Of a stretch of DNA of 64,000 nt, positions 29,656 through 37,353 are shown piece after piece (the stretch's first letter is position 1; the number at the start of each line of letters is the position of its first letter). The stretch is taken from assembly GCF_023544445.1 (NCBI RefSeq), contig NZ_JALPVJ010000018.1, positions 1 through 64,000 of the forward strand. The letters are read 5' to 3'. The notes below the pieces were generated by a model. It was not told the DNA's origin, made no database searches, and saw only the letters and a program-made list of their open reading frames with translations. The position numbers were made by a program, and so were the translations under genes. The DNA comes from Actinoplanes sp. M2I2 (lineage in GTDB: Bacteria; Actinomycetota; Actinomycetes; Mycobacteriales; Micromonosporaceae).

Positions 29656-29763
29656 GGGCGTCGGTCCTAACTCTGCGCGCAGGACGAGTGGTGGCTATAC
29701 CCGGAGAACGGAACCGGATGCCTCGAAGCCGTGGCCGTTACCCGACATTTATCGAAGCACCAG

Positions 29764-30414
29764 CTAGCTCGCAGTCAGCGCGATCGTCAGCGCGCCCGTG
29801 CCGACCATCACGCCGGCCCACAGCCGGTCCATGTTGAACCAGGCCCGGCGCAGGATGGCGACGCCCACGAACTGGTAGACGGCGATCGCCAGGGCCGCCA
29901 TGACGGCGAACATGGCCAGCGTGTGCACCCCGGCCGCGGCCAGCCCCTCGAGAGCTGCGACCGGGGTGCCGTCGAGGCGCGTACCCGGCATCGCATGGTC
30001 GGCGTGGCCGCCGGCCGCGCCCACCGCCAGCACGGGCAGCAGCATCAGCCCGGCCCCGTGCGCCGAGGACATCAGGAACGACCAGCCGGCCAGTTGTGAG
30101 GTCGACAGGCGCATGCCGGCCCAGCGGAAGTGCCGCTCGGAGAGCAGCCGCCACAGGCCGAACGCCACCAGCACGATCCCGCCCACGATCCCGACGACGT
30201 TGCCGGCCACCACCGACTCGGTCGCCGAGACCACCGAGGCGACGATCGCCACCGAGGCCAGGTGGCCCAGCGCGATCGGTGGCAACGACCTGAGCAGGAC
30301 GCCGCGGGACCGCTCCTGCATGCCCCGGGCGACCGAGAACAGCCAGCCCATCGCCGGGTTCAGCCCGTGGAACGCGCCGAGCCCGGCCAGGGCCGCGATC
30401 TGTCCCCAGCTCAC
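29764..30414 (-). CDS. Polytopic membrane protein coupled to the SBP56-like gene
   Basis: 216 aa with about six hydrophobic helices. It starts VSWGQIAALAGLGAFHGLNPAMGWLF and contains PPIALGHLASVAIVA, SAHGAGLMLLP and a His/Asp-containing loop (GGHADHAMPG). Such HGxNP and His-rich features occur in NicO/HupE-like metal permeases, but I cannot assign a family. GTG overlaps the stop of the methanethiol-oxidase-like gene (GTGA), so the two are coupled; because that enzyme family needs a metal, a metal transport or assembly role is a reasonable guess. The upstream extension to 30807 is an out-of-frame shadow. Confidence 0.8.
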   Translation of the reverse strand: MSWGQIAALAGLGAFHGLNPAMGWLFSVARGMQERSRGVLLRSLPPIALGHLASVAIVASVVSATESVVAGNVVGIVGGIVLVAFGLWRLLSERHFRWAGMRLSTSQLAGWSFLMSSAHGAGLMLLPVLAVGAAGGHADHAMPGTRLDGTPVAALEGLAAAGVHTLAMFAVMAALAIAVYQFVGVAILRRAWFNMDRLWAGVMVGTGALTIALTAS

Positions 30415-31817
30415 GCGGAGGGGAAGCAGTACGAGTCGGAGCTCGCGTCGCCGCCCTGCAGCCGGGTCTGGTGCACGCGGCGTCCGCGGAAGTCGTCGCC
30501 GTGCGGGAAGAACGCCGGGTCGACGGTCAGGCCCCCGCCGCCGGCCACGTCGATCTTGGCGAGCCAGGCGCCGACGCCGTCCGGGTAGAACTGGTCGTCC
30601 CACGAGCCGTACAGCGAGTTGGTGACGTAGACGCGCTTGCCGTCGCGCGACACCTCGACCATCTGCGGGCCGCCCGCGAGCCGCTCGTCGGGGAACGACG
30701 GGTGCGCGACCCGCCCGACGACCCCGCCGAGCCGCACCGAACCCACCTCGACGGGGTGGAACGGGTCGCTCACGTCGTACTGCTTGAGCTCGCCGGTCCC
30801 CCAGCACGACACGTACAGGAACTTGTCGTCCACCGAGAGGTCGATGTCGGTGACCAGCGGCGGCACGGCCCCGAAGGGCTGCAGCGCGGGCGGCAGGTCC
30901 TCGGCCGCCGCGGGCTCGGCCGGGATGTCGATCACCTTGGTGACCTGGAACTCGCCGCCGTCACGGTGCCACACCCAGACGGACGCCGACAGGTCCTCGA
31001 CGCTGACGACCACGCCGACGAAGCCGTACTCCTTGGTCGGCTCGTGGGCCGGCCTCAGCTCCAGCGTCATCTGGTACTGGTCACCGAGGTCGACCGACTG
31101 CACCAGCGTCCGCTTGGCCAGGTCCCAGAAGTGCAGCCGGTGGCCGTACTTGCGGCCCAGCAACAGCTCCGGCACGATCCCGTCCTCGATCATGTCGGGG
31201 GTGCCCCACTCGGAGGTGACGAGCACGTCGCGGGTCAGGTGCCACCAGAAGTCGTACGCGAGGTGCTGATCGCCGCGGTCGGCCTCCCACTGGCCGCGTA
31301 CCTCGAAGGTGGTGTGGTCGAGCACGGCGATGCCGCCCGGACCGCCGCCGTCGGTGCCGTTGCCCAACGCGGACACATAGATGCCGTCCGGTCCGCAGTG
31401 GATCGTGTGCGGTCGCGAGTAGCCGGCCGCCGCCAGGTCCTGGGCCGGGATCTCCTTGACGACGCGCGGCGCCCGGGGGTCGTCCTTCGTGTCGATCACG
31501 TAGATGCGGGACGACCGCAGGCCGGGCACGATCAGGTAGCGCCGTTCGACATGCGGGTGCGGCGCGGTCGGGCAGAGCGCGCTGCTGCATGCGTTCCATC
31601 CGAAGTGGTGCAACTCGTCGCCGGTGTGCGGCAGATCGGTCCAGCCGACGACCCGGCCGTAGGTCTCCGAGCCGGGATCGGTGTCGACGACGGCGATGGC
31701 GTCGGGTTGCTCGGCGGCCCGGTCGAACGCGGCCACATAGGCCAGCTTCTCGGCCGGGGCGCTCGCCGCGTCACGGGGGGAGGGATAGAACGTCGGGTCA
31801 GGTGTCCACCGGGTCAT
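30411..31817 (-). CDS. Selenium-binding protein 56 / methanethiol oxidase family
   Basis: 468 aa, close to the family length. A seven-bladed propeller is suggested by repeated blades with DTDPGSETYGRVVGW, DELHHFGWNACSSALC, SRPHTIHCGPDGIYVS, LAYDFWWHLTRDVLVTSEWGTP and ITDIDLSVDD-type strands. The HFGWNACSS stretch and multiple His residues match SBP56/SELENBP1, which oxidises methanethiol to formaldehyde, H2S and H2O2 in studied members and requires a metal. No signal peptide is seen, so cytosolic. ATG start, with no other gene on its strand immediately upstream. Its stop overlaps the start of a membrane protein gene. Confidence 0.92.
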   Translation of the reverse strand: MTRWTPDPTFYPSPRDAASAPAEKLAYVAAFDRAAEQPDAIAVVDTDPGSETYGRVVGWTDLPHTGDELHHFGWNACSSALCPTAPHPHVERRYLIVPGLRSSRIYVIDTKDDPRAPRVVKEIPAQDLAAAGYSRPHTIHCGPDGIYVSALGNGTDGGGPGGIAVLDHTTFEVRGQWEADRGDQHLAYDFWWHLTRDVLVTSEWGTPDMIEDGIVPELLLGRKYGHRLHFWDLAKRTLVQSVDLGDQYQMTLELRPAHEPTKEYGFVGVVVSVEDLSASVWVWHRDGGEFQVTKVIDIPAEPAAAEDLPPALQPFGAVPPLVTDIDLSVDDKFLYVSCWGTGELKQYDVSDPFHPVEVGSVRLGGVVGRVAHPSFPDERLAGGPQMVEVSRDGKRVYVTNSLYGSWDDQFYPDGVGAWLAKIDVAGGGGLTVDPAFFPHGDDFRGRRVHQTRLQGGDASSDSYCFPSA

Positions 31818-31886
31818 TCCGCCATCCTCGTCCGGCGGTCAGCGCGTGACCAGAGTCACCACTGTCAACAGGTTGTCAACGACCCG

Positions 31887-33902
31887 TCATCGAGCGTCCA
31901 GGGGCAGCCGCACGAGCACGGTCGTGCCGCCCTCCTGGTCGACCAGCTCGATGCTGCCGTGGTGCCGGCTGACCACCGCGCGGCTCAGCGTCATGCCCAG
32001 CCCGGTGCCGGGGATCGCCGAGTCGCGGGCCCGGCTCGTGCGGTACAGACCGGTGAACAGCTTCTCGCGCTCGTCGGCCGAGACGCCCAGCCCGGTGTCG
32101 GACACGGCCAGCTCGGCCGCCCGGCCCGACGCCTTGAGCGTGATGCCGATGTGCCCGCCGTCCGGGCTGTACTTGACCGCGTTGCCGAGCAGGTTGTCCA
32201 CCACCTGGCGCAGCCGTTTGCGGTCCCCGGGCAGCACCAGCCGCTCGGGCAGGTCGTCCTCGATGACCAGCGGCGCCCCGGCCACCGCGGCCCGCGCCTT
32301 GGTCACCGAGTCGCGCACCACCTCGGCCAGGTCCATGGGCATGAGCTGGACGTCGGCGTGCCCGGTGTCGAGCGCGGACAGCTCCATCAGCTCGTTGATG
32401 ATGTCGCGCAGCTGGTTGGTGTTGCGCTCGATCACCTCGATGAGCCGCGGCCCCTCCTGGATCAGGCTCACCTCGTCGGCCTCGCGCAGCAGCTCGGTGT
32501 AGGCGCTGATCGACGTCAGCGGCGTACGCAGCTCGTGCCCGACCAGCGCCAGATACTCGTTCTTGCTGCGGATCAGCTGCCGTTGCAGATCCTCGACCAG
32601 GCTCTTCTCGACGAACTGGCCGATGTGCGCGGCTATCCCGGACATCAGCGCGAGCAACTCGTCCTCGGGGTCCTCGACCGTGTCGGCGAACACCGTCAGC
32701 ACCCCGAGAGTCTCGAACCCCTCCCGTACGGGCACCGCGAGCGCCGAGTGCAGCTCGCCCGACGCGGCGGTCTCGGGCGAGATCAGGCTCTGCGGCCGGC
32801 CCACGTCCCGGATCCACAACGGCTTGCCCGCCTGCCACGCCCGCCCGGCCAGCCCCACCCCGAACGCCAGGTGGGTCGGCACCTCGATGTCGAGCTGCCA
32901 CCCGGGCGCGCTCCACCGGGCCGCCGGCCGCACCACCCCGGCCGCCTTGTCGACCAGCCAGAGCTCGGCGTGCACCCACTCCAGCGTGCTGACCACGGCC
33001 TCGAGCACCCGCGGGCCGGCCGCCTCGATGCTCGGCGCGTCGGCCAGCGCCGTGGTGACCGCCAGCTCACAGGTGCGGAACCGCTCCGCGCGCTTGCGCC
33101 GGGTGACGTCCTGCACGGCCTGCACCGCGCCGACCGTCTGCCCGCCCGGCCCGGCGATCGGGTGGGCGTCGACCAGGTAGTGCCGGGCGCGCCGGTTGTG
33201 CCCCTGAAGCACCACGTCGCTGTCGTGCAGATGCTCGCCCCGCAGGGCGCTGAGCAGGCCGAGGTCCTCGCCGGACGAGCCGAGGTCGGCCCAGATGCGG
33301 CGCATCCGCTCGTTCACGAAGACGACGCGGCCCTGCTCGTCGCAGGCGGTGACGCCGTCGTGCAGGCTGTCGAGCACCGCGTCGAGGAAACGGCGCTGGC
33401 GGTCGATCTCGTACCGGGAGAGCTGTTCGGTGATCAGCAGAGCGCCGACCACCGCGGCCTCGGCGACCGACGCCCGCTCGTCAGCCGACCAGACCCGCGG
33501 CCGGACGTCGGCGGCGCAGCAGACGGCCAGCACCGAGCCGTTCCGGTCACGCATGGGATGGCCGAGGTAGGCGCCGGTGCGACCGGCCGGGGCCCGCTCG
33601 TCGGCCGACAGGTCGTCGATCACCAGCGGGGCGCCGGTCTCGACGACGACCGCCGCCAGCGTGCCCTCGAGCGGGGCCTCGCGACGCATCTCGTCGGTCA
33701 GGCCGTAACCGCCGTAACGCCGCAGGGCGCGCTCGTGGACGAGGTGGATGAGGCCGACCGGGGCGTTCGCGGCGCGGGCGAGCAGGCCGGCGAGCTCGTC
33801 GCCGCCCCCGCCGTCCAGCGAGGCCGGGTGCAGCTCGGCGACCTCCAGCAGGAGACCCTCGTCGAGGCGCCCGGTCCGCGACGACAACCCGGCGACTTCC
33901 AC
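31887..33902 (-). CDS. Soluble sensor histidine kinase, GAF-PAS-GAF-HisKA-HATPase
   Basis: 671 aa without membrane helices. A GAF domain (about 20-155; GLIHLVHERALRRYGGYGL), a PAS domain (165-270; LDSLHDGVTACDEQGRVVFVN), a second GAF (280-430), then HisKA with phospho-acceptor His456 in LVGHELRTPLTSISAY, and HATPase with NLLGNAVKYSPDGG (N box), SDTGLGV (G1) and GTGLGMTLSRAVV (G2). It should sense intracellular ligands or redox state and phosphorylate an unknown response regulator; none is encoded alongside, so it is an orphan. GTG start, a few bases inside an overlapping ATG in another frame. Confidence 0.92.
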   Translation of the reverse strand: MEVAGLSSRTGRLDEGLLLEVAELHPASLDGGGGDELAGLLARAANAPVGLIHLVHERALRRYGGYGLTDEMRREAPLEGTLAAVVVETGAPLVIDDLSADERAPAGRTGAYLGHPMRDRNGSVLAVCCAADVRPRVWSADERASVAEAAVVGALLITEQLSRYEIDRQRRFLDAVLDSLHDGVTACDEQGRVVFVNERMRRIWADLGSSGEDLGLLSALRGEHLHDSDVVLQGHNRRARHYLVDAHPIAGPGGQTVGAVQAVQDVTRRKRAERFRTCELAVTTALADAPSIEAAGPRVLEAVVSTLEWVHAELWLVDKAAGVVRPAARWSAPGWQLDIEVPTHLAFGVGLAGRAWQAGKPLWIRDVGRPQSLISPETAASGELHSALAVPVREGFETLGVLTVFADTVEDPEDELLALMSGIAAHIGQFVEKSLVEDLQRQLIRSKNEYLALVGHELRTPLTSISAYTELLREADEVSLIQEGPRLIEVIERNTNQLRDIINELMELSALDTGHADVQLMPMDLAEVVRDSVTKARAAVAGAPLVIEDDLPERLVLPGDRKRLRQVVDNLLGNAVKYSPDGGHIGITLKASGRAAELAVSDTGLGVSADEREKLFTGLYRTSRARDSAIPGTGLGMTLSRAVVSRHHGSIELVDQEGGTTVLVRLPLDAR

Positions 33903-33931
33903 GCCATCAGCCTATAAGGCCCCCCTTGTGA

Positions 33932-34681
33932 TCAAGACCCGTTTGCGGTACGACGCCGGTAGCGCAGGTCGGTGATCGGCCGGCCCGCCCCGACGCCGCG
34001 CCGCTCGAACTTGGTCTCGGGCCGCCCCGCGCGCTCCCGGTCGACGAACTCGAGTCCCGGGTCGGCGTCGAGCGTGGCCGCCATCGCCTCGGCGTACCCG
34101 GGCCAGTCGGTCGCGCAGTGCAGAAGGCCGCCCGGGCGCAGCCGGTCCCGCAGCAGGGCGATGTTGGCCGGCTGGACGAGCCGGCGCTTGTGGTGGCGGG
34201 CCTTGGGCCACGGGTCGGGGAAGAAGATGTGGACGGCGTCCAGGCTGCCGGGCGCCAGGCGGTGCACCAGCTGCATGGCGTCGCCGAGGGCCACCCGTAC
34301 GTTGGACAGGCGGTGATCCTGGATCTCGGCGAGCAGGTTGCCGATGCCGGGCGTGTGCACCTCGATGCCGAGATAGTCCCGCGCCGGGTCGGCGGCGGCC
34401 ATCGCGGCCAGGGTGTCCCCCATGCCGAAGCCGATCTCGAGCACCTTCGGCGCCCCGCCGCGGCCGTTGGCGCTTCCGCGGGCGTCGTTGCTCTCGCCGG
34501 CGTTGGCGCCTCCGCGGGCGTCGTTGCTCTCGCGGAACAGCTCGTCGAGGTCGAGGGGGGTGCGGTCGCCGTCGAGGACGGTCAGGCCGTGGCTCGGCCA
34601 CAGGGCGGCGTGGGCGTCGGCGTGGCGGGTGCTCATCCGGCCCCGGCGCGGATGGAAGGTGCGGATCGGCGGGTGGGTCAC
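33932..34681 (-). CDS. trmB: tRNA (guanine-N7)-methyltransferase
   Basis: 249 aa, class I SAM-dependent methyltransferase. PPIRTFHPRRGRM at the N-terminus is the conserved actinobacterial TrmB start, which decides GTG 34681 over downstream ATGs. VLEIGFGMGDTLAAM binds SAM, GIEVHTPGIG follows, and FFPDPWPKARHHKRRL and ATDWPGYAEAM are TrmB hallmarks. It methylates G46 of tRNA. Residues about 50-73 form a small repeat (SNDARGGANAGESNDARGSA) encoded by two 36-bp tandem copies, an insertion not expected in the family. Confidence 0.94.
   Translation of the reverse strand: MTHPPIRTFHPRRGRMSTRHADAHAALWPSHGLTVLDGDRTPLDLDELFRESNDARGGANAGESNDARGSANGRGGAPKVLEIGFGMGDTLAAMAAADPARDYLGIEVHTPGIGNLLAEIQDHRLSNVRVALGDAMQLVHRLAPGSLDAVHIFFPDPWPKARHHKRRLVQPANIALLRDRLRPGGLLHCATDWPGYAEAMAATLDADPGLEFVDRERAGRPETKFERRGVGAGRPITDLRYRRRTANGS
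34465..34535. repeat. 36-bp tandem repeat inside trmB
   Basis: Two head-to-tail copies (34465-34500 and 34501-34535), each beginning CGTTGGCGC and containing CCGCGGGCGTCGTTGCTCTC. The period is a multiple of three, so the reading frame is kept and a 12-residue peptide repeat is added to TrmB. Confidence 0.85.
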
Positions 34682-34691
34682 GCCTGTCTTT

Positions 34692-35072
34692 CTACGCCGA
34701 GACGTCGATCCGGCTCGCGCCGCCCTGGTTCTCGGAGAGGTACGCCAGGGCCTTGGGCAGGACGGCGGCGACCGGGTTGGGTCCACCCGTGCGCTCGTAA
34801 CGCCGGTTGAGGTCCTTGAGGTACAGCGCGCCGGCCTCCTGCCCCGGAGCCAGCCGCCCCGCGGCGCGCTCGGTGGCCAGGATCGCCGCGAAGGCGGTGG
34901 CCCCCTGCTTCGCCGGGTCACGCACCCCCGTGACCTGGAAGATCAGCTCCCGGTCGCGGCCGGTCAGGTGGTCCTCGGTCCGGTCGGCCGGTGCCTCCGG
35001 ACGCGAGGCCCGGTGCACCGGCGTGAACGGCGAGAGGGGCGTGCGAGCGGTGCCCAGGCCGGAAACGGTCAT
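34692..35072 (-). CDS. Hypothetical protein, 126 aa
   Basis: I do not recognise this protein. The N-terminal third (to about residue 45) is rich in Pro, Thr and Ser and probably disordered. The rest (REL IFQVTGVRDPAKQGATAF-type stretch, then AGALYLKDLNRRYERTGG and VLPKALAYLSEN) looks helical. No signal peptide, membrane segment or cysteine. The start at ATG 35072 has an excellent GGAGGAA nine bases upstream, so the gene is very likely translated. Its stop is 11 bp from the trmB start. Confidence 0.7.
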   Translation of the reverse strand: MTVSGLGTARTPLSPFTPVHRASRPEAPADRTEDHLTGRDRELIFQVTGVRDPAKQGATAFAAILATERAAGRLAPGQEAGALYLKDLNRRYERTGGPNPVAAVLPKALAYLSENQGGASRIDVSA

Positions 35073-35207
35073 CGGGTTCCTCCATCGAAAGCCGGCCGGC
35101 GACAACCCCGCTGCCCCCGGTCAACACCCCTATCGGCAACCCCAGCGGTCTTGCTTAGCCTCGACGGCGGCTTGGGTCACGGCGGTCCCGGCGGCCCGGG
35201 GGGCAGG

Positions 35208-36257
35208 TCAGCGCACCGGTTGCACGCTGGGCTGCGACCCCTCGTGGAACGGGGTGCGGGCGCCGGTGGCCAGGCCGACCACCATCACCCACGAACCCTT
35301 GCCGTACTGGCCGGTGGCCACGCCGCGGCCGGCGTCGAGGTAGGCGAGCTCGCGGTCGAGCGCTCCCCCGACGGTCCGCTTCGCGCGGGTCCTCGTGTCG
35401 TACTCGACCAGGTGCACGGGCCGGTCGGCCGCCTTCGTCTCGCCCTTCTCGTACGCGGTCCAGGCCAGCTTGGCCCCGTCGGCCCGCCAGCTCGGCACGA
35501 CGGCGAAGCCTCGGTTCTGCAGGCTCCCCCCACCGTAGGCGGCGACCGTCTGCTCCCCGCCGCTCGCGACCGTCCCCACACTGAGGCACGCGTCGTAGAC
35601 CGACTCGCAGGCGCCGCCCCGGAACGCCACCTTGGCCCCGTCGGGCGACCAGGCGACCGCGTCGTCCGTGCTGAGGCGCTCGCTCAAAGACCCCGTACGG
35701 GCGGTGACCGGCGTCGGCTCGGCCGGCAGATCCTCCCCGCGGCAGTCCCGCGGGAACAGCACCTCGGCCGGCCCACCGGCTGCGGCGATCCTGTAGACCC
35801 CCGGCCCGCCCGAACAAGACAGCGAGGCGAACGCGAGGGACTTCCCGTCCGGCGACCACGACGGCCCGCTCGCCGCGCGCGACGAAAGCTTGCGCTGCCC
35901 GCTGCCGTCGGCCCGCATCACCCAGAGCAGCCCGCTCCGGAGATAGGCGATCGACTTGCCGTCCGGCGACCACCGCGGTCGCGCATGGGTGCCACCACTG
36001 GTGAGCCGCTTCTCCGCGGCGCCCTTGCTCACGAAGATGTCCCCGTTGCGCACATAGGCCACCAGGCTGGGCAGGCTCGGAGCAACCGCGACGGAAGCCG
36101 CACCGGCCCCCCGCCCGCCGCCTGCCGCCGTTCCCGCACCGGCCGTCGTTCCGGCGCCGGCCGTCGTTCCCGCGCCGCCGGCGTGCGCGGCCACCGGGTG
36201 CAGCATCGCCCCTGCCGCGACCCCCACCAACGCCAGATTCCTGACCAGCACCTTCAT
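35208..36257 (-). CDS. Secreted WD40-like (TolB/PD40) beta-propeller protein
   Basis: 349 aa. Signal peptide MKVLVRNLALVGVAAGAML...AHA with a predicted cut near residue 26, then a short Gly/Ala/Thr tandem repeat (GTTAGAG units), then PD40 propeller blades: ARPRWSPDGKSIAYL, SGPSWSPDGKSLAFA, AVAWSPDGAKVAF and VPSWRADGAKLAW. Such propellers bind proteins or glycans at the cell surface; no catalytic motif is seen. Start at ATG 36257 by the signal peptide and a GGGGGG tract upstream; the extension to 36410 in the open frame is unlikely. Confidence 0.83.
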   Translation of the reverse strand: MKVLVRNLALVGVAAGAMLHPVAAHAGGAGTTAGAGTTAGAGTAAGGGRGAGAASVAVAPSLPSLVAYVRNGDIFVSKGAAEKRLTSGGTHARPRWSPDGKSIAYLRSGLLWVMRADGSGQRKLSSRAASGPSWSPDGKSLAFASLSCSGGPGVYRIAAAGGPAEVLFPRDCRGEDLPAEPTPVTARTGSLSERLSTDDAVAWSPDGAKVAFRGGACESVYDACLSVGTVASGGEQTVAAYGGGSLQNRGFAVVPSWRADGAKLAWTAYEKGETKAADRPVHLVEYDTRTRAKRTVGGALDRELAYLDAGRGVATGQYGKGSWVMVVGLATGARTPFHEGSQPSVQPVR

Positions 36258-36486
36258 GACGAACGCCCCCCGACGCGTCGGACCTGCCGTGTACATCGAG
36301 AGGATCGTCGCAACCGTTCTGCTCCTAAGGCATTCCCCGCCCCGAAACCCGGATTTCCCACCGTTCCGGTGAGTCCCGGGGGCCCTTCCGGCCAGTCCGC
36401 AGTTATCCACAGTCGCGCCCTGTCCACAGCCCCGCCGTCGCGAACTCGTGATCAGGACCGGCCGGGGCCGGCTCGGCCGGGGGCGG
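36258..36486. other. Non-coding gap between propeller gene and ArsR gene
   Basis: A 229-bp gap. It holds the promoter of the propeller gene and the 3' end of the ArsR operon. One perfect DnaA-type box (TTATCCACA, 36403-36411) and a partial one (TGTCCACAG, about 36421) occur, but no cluster, AT-rich element or origin gene is present. A GC-rich inverted stretch near 36450-36480 may terminate the ArsR transcript. Confidence 0.4.
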
Positions 36487-36831
36487 TCATGGGGCGGGTG
36501 GTTGGTTGTCGGTTGTGGGGGCGCTTTCGGCCAGGTGCTTGATCGTGGCCAGGCGGTCGTCCCAGCGGCGGGCGGCGGCGGCCATCCAGCGGGCCGTTTC
36601 GTTCAGGCGCTCGGCCCGTACGGCGTAGCGCATCTCGCGACCCTCGCGCCGGGCGGTCACCAGCCCTGCCCGTTCGAGGACGGCCAGGTGTTTCACCACG
36701 GCCTGCCGGGTGACCGGCAGGCCGGTGGCGAGCACCGTCGCGGTCGCCTCGCGCCGGTCGGCCAGCTGGTCGAGCAGTCCCCAGCGGGTCGGGTCGGCCA
36801 GGGCGGCGAAGACCTCCAGTTCGGCGATCAC
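36487..36831 (-). CDS. ArsR-family transcriptional regulator
   Basis: 114 aa, a winged helix: FAALADPTRWGLLDQLADR (helix 1), TATVLATGLPVTRQAVVKHLAVLERAGLV (recognition helix) and TARREGREMRYAV (wing). No ArsR metal-binding Cys set is evident, as is usual for the ArsR proteins paired with SRPBCC genes. GTG overlaps the stop of the SRPBCC gene (GTGA). The palindromes upstream of the operon are likely its operators, giving autoregulation. Ends with a proline-rich tail. Confidence 0.9.
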   Translation of the reverse strand: MIAELEVFAALADPTRWGLLDQLADRREATATVLATGLPVTRQAVVKHLAVLERAGLVTARREGREMRYAVRAERLNETARWMAAAARRWDDRLATIKHLAESAPTTDNQPPAP

Positions 36832-37274
36832 TTCTCGGCGTACTCCTTGAGGATCTCGACGATGCTGCGCCAGCCCTCGTCGTGGCTGTCGTAGCCGGCC
36901 GTCGCGACGCGTTCGGCCGGGATGGTCAGCGCCGCGAAGCCGGTCTCGACGACGCGCAGCCGCGTGCCCCCGGCCTCGGGCTCCAGGAAGAACTCGACCA
37001 GCGTCGAGTTGCCCTCCCGCGCGACCTCGTCCGGAAAGGCACTGGCCCAGCGGTAGGCCAGGTAGCGCGGCGGCTCCACGGCGACGATCAAGGTCGGGAA
37101 GACGCCGTACTGCCCGTGGTCGAGCCGCATGATGCCGCCCGGCCGCAGGTCGATCTGAGCCGGCTCGCCCTCCCCGAACCACACCCCGACGTGCTCGGGC
37201 TCGGTGATCACGGCCCAGACCCGTTCCACCGGCGCCTGAACGAACGTGTCCCGCTCGATCCGGTCGTTGCCCAT
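36828..37274 (-). CDS. SRPBCC (AHSA1-type) protein
   Basis: 148 aa, Bet v1-like START/AHSA1 fold: IERDTFVQAPVERVWAVITEPEHVGVWF at the start, LVEFFLEPEAGGTRLRVVETGF in the middle strands and HDEGWRSIVEILKEYAEK as the long C-terminal helix. These proteins have a cavity for a small hydrophobic ligand; the ligand is unknown. First gene of a coupled pair with ArsR, a very common arrangement. ATG at 37274 has GGAGGGAAG upstream; an earlier in-frame ATG (37319) would start inside the operator. Confidence 0.9.
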   Translation of the reverse strand: MGNDRIERDTFVQAPVERVWAVITEPEHVGVWFGEGEPAQIDLRPGGIMRLDHGQYGVFPTLIVAVEPPRYLAYRWASAFPDEVAREGNSTLVEFFLEPEAGGTRLRVVETGFAALTIPAERVATAGYDSHDEGWRSIVEILKEYAEK

Positions 37275-37295
37275 GTCGCTTCCCTCCGCTCCGAA

Positions 37296-37323
37296 GAATG
37301 TGCAACCCCAGAGTTGCACATTC
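37296..37323. promoter_or_regulatory. Palindromic operator upstream of the SRPBCC-ArsR operon
   Basis: GAATGTGCAAC and GTTGCACATTC are perfect 11-bp arms around a 6-bp spacer, ending 22 bp before the SRPBCC start. Size and position fit an ArsR dimer site covering the promoter. Confidence 0.75.
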
Positions 37324-37331
37324 TAGGAGAT

Positions 37332-37351
37332 GCGCAACCCCCGGGTTGCAC
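37332..37351. promoter_or_regulatory. Second, related operator half-pair
   Basis: GCGCAACCC and GGGTTGCAC are 9-bp arms with one mismatch and a 2-bp spacer, repeating the TGCAAC core of the neighbouring operator. It abuts the 3' end of aroA and sits upstream of the main palindrome, suggesting two bound dimers. Confidence 0.6.
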
Positions 37352-37353
37352 TT

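Noticed and set aside
30411-30807. Upstream extension of the membrane protein at 29764
   Set aside because: The extra 131 codons read the methanethiol-oxidase-like gene out of frame; the GTGA overlap gives the real start.
36403-36429. DnaA-box-like TTATCCACA and a partial second box
   Set aside because: A single perfect box and no AT-rich element, cluster, dnaA, dnaN or parAB gene; not an origin.
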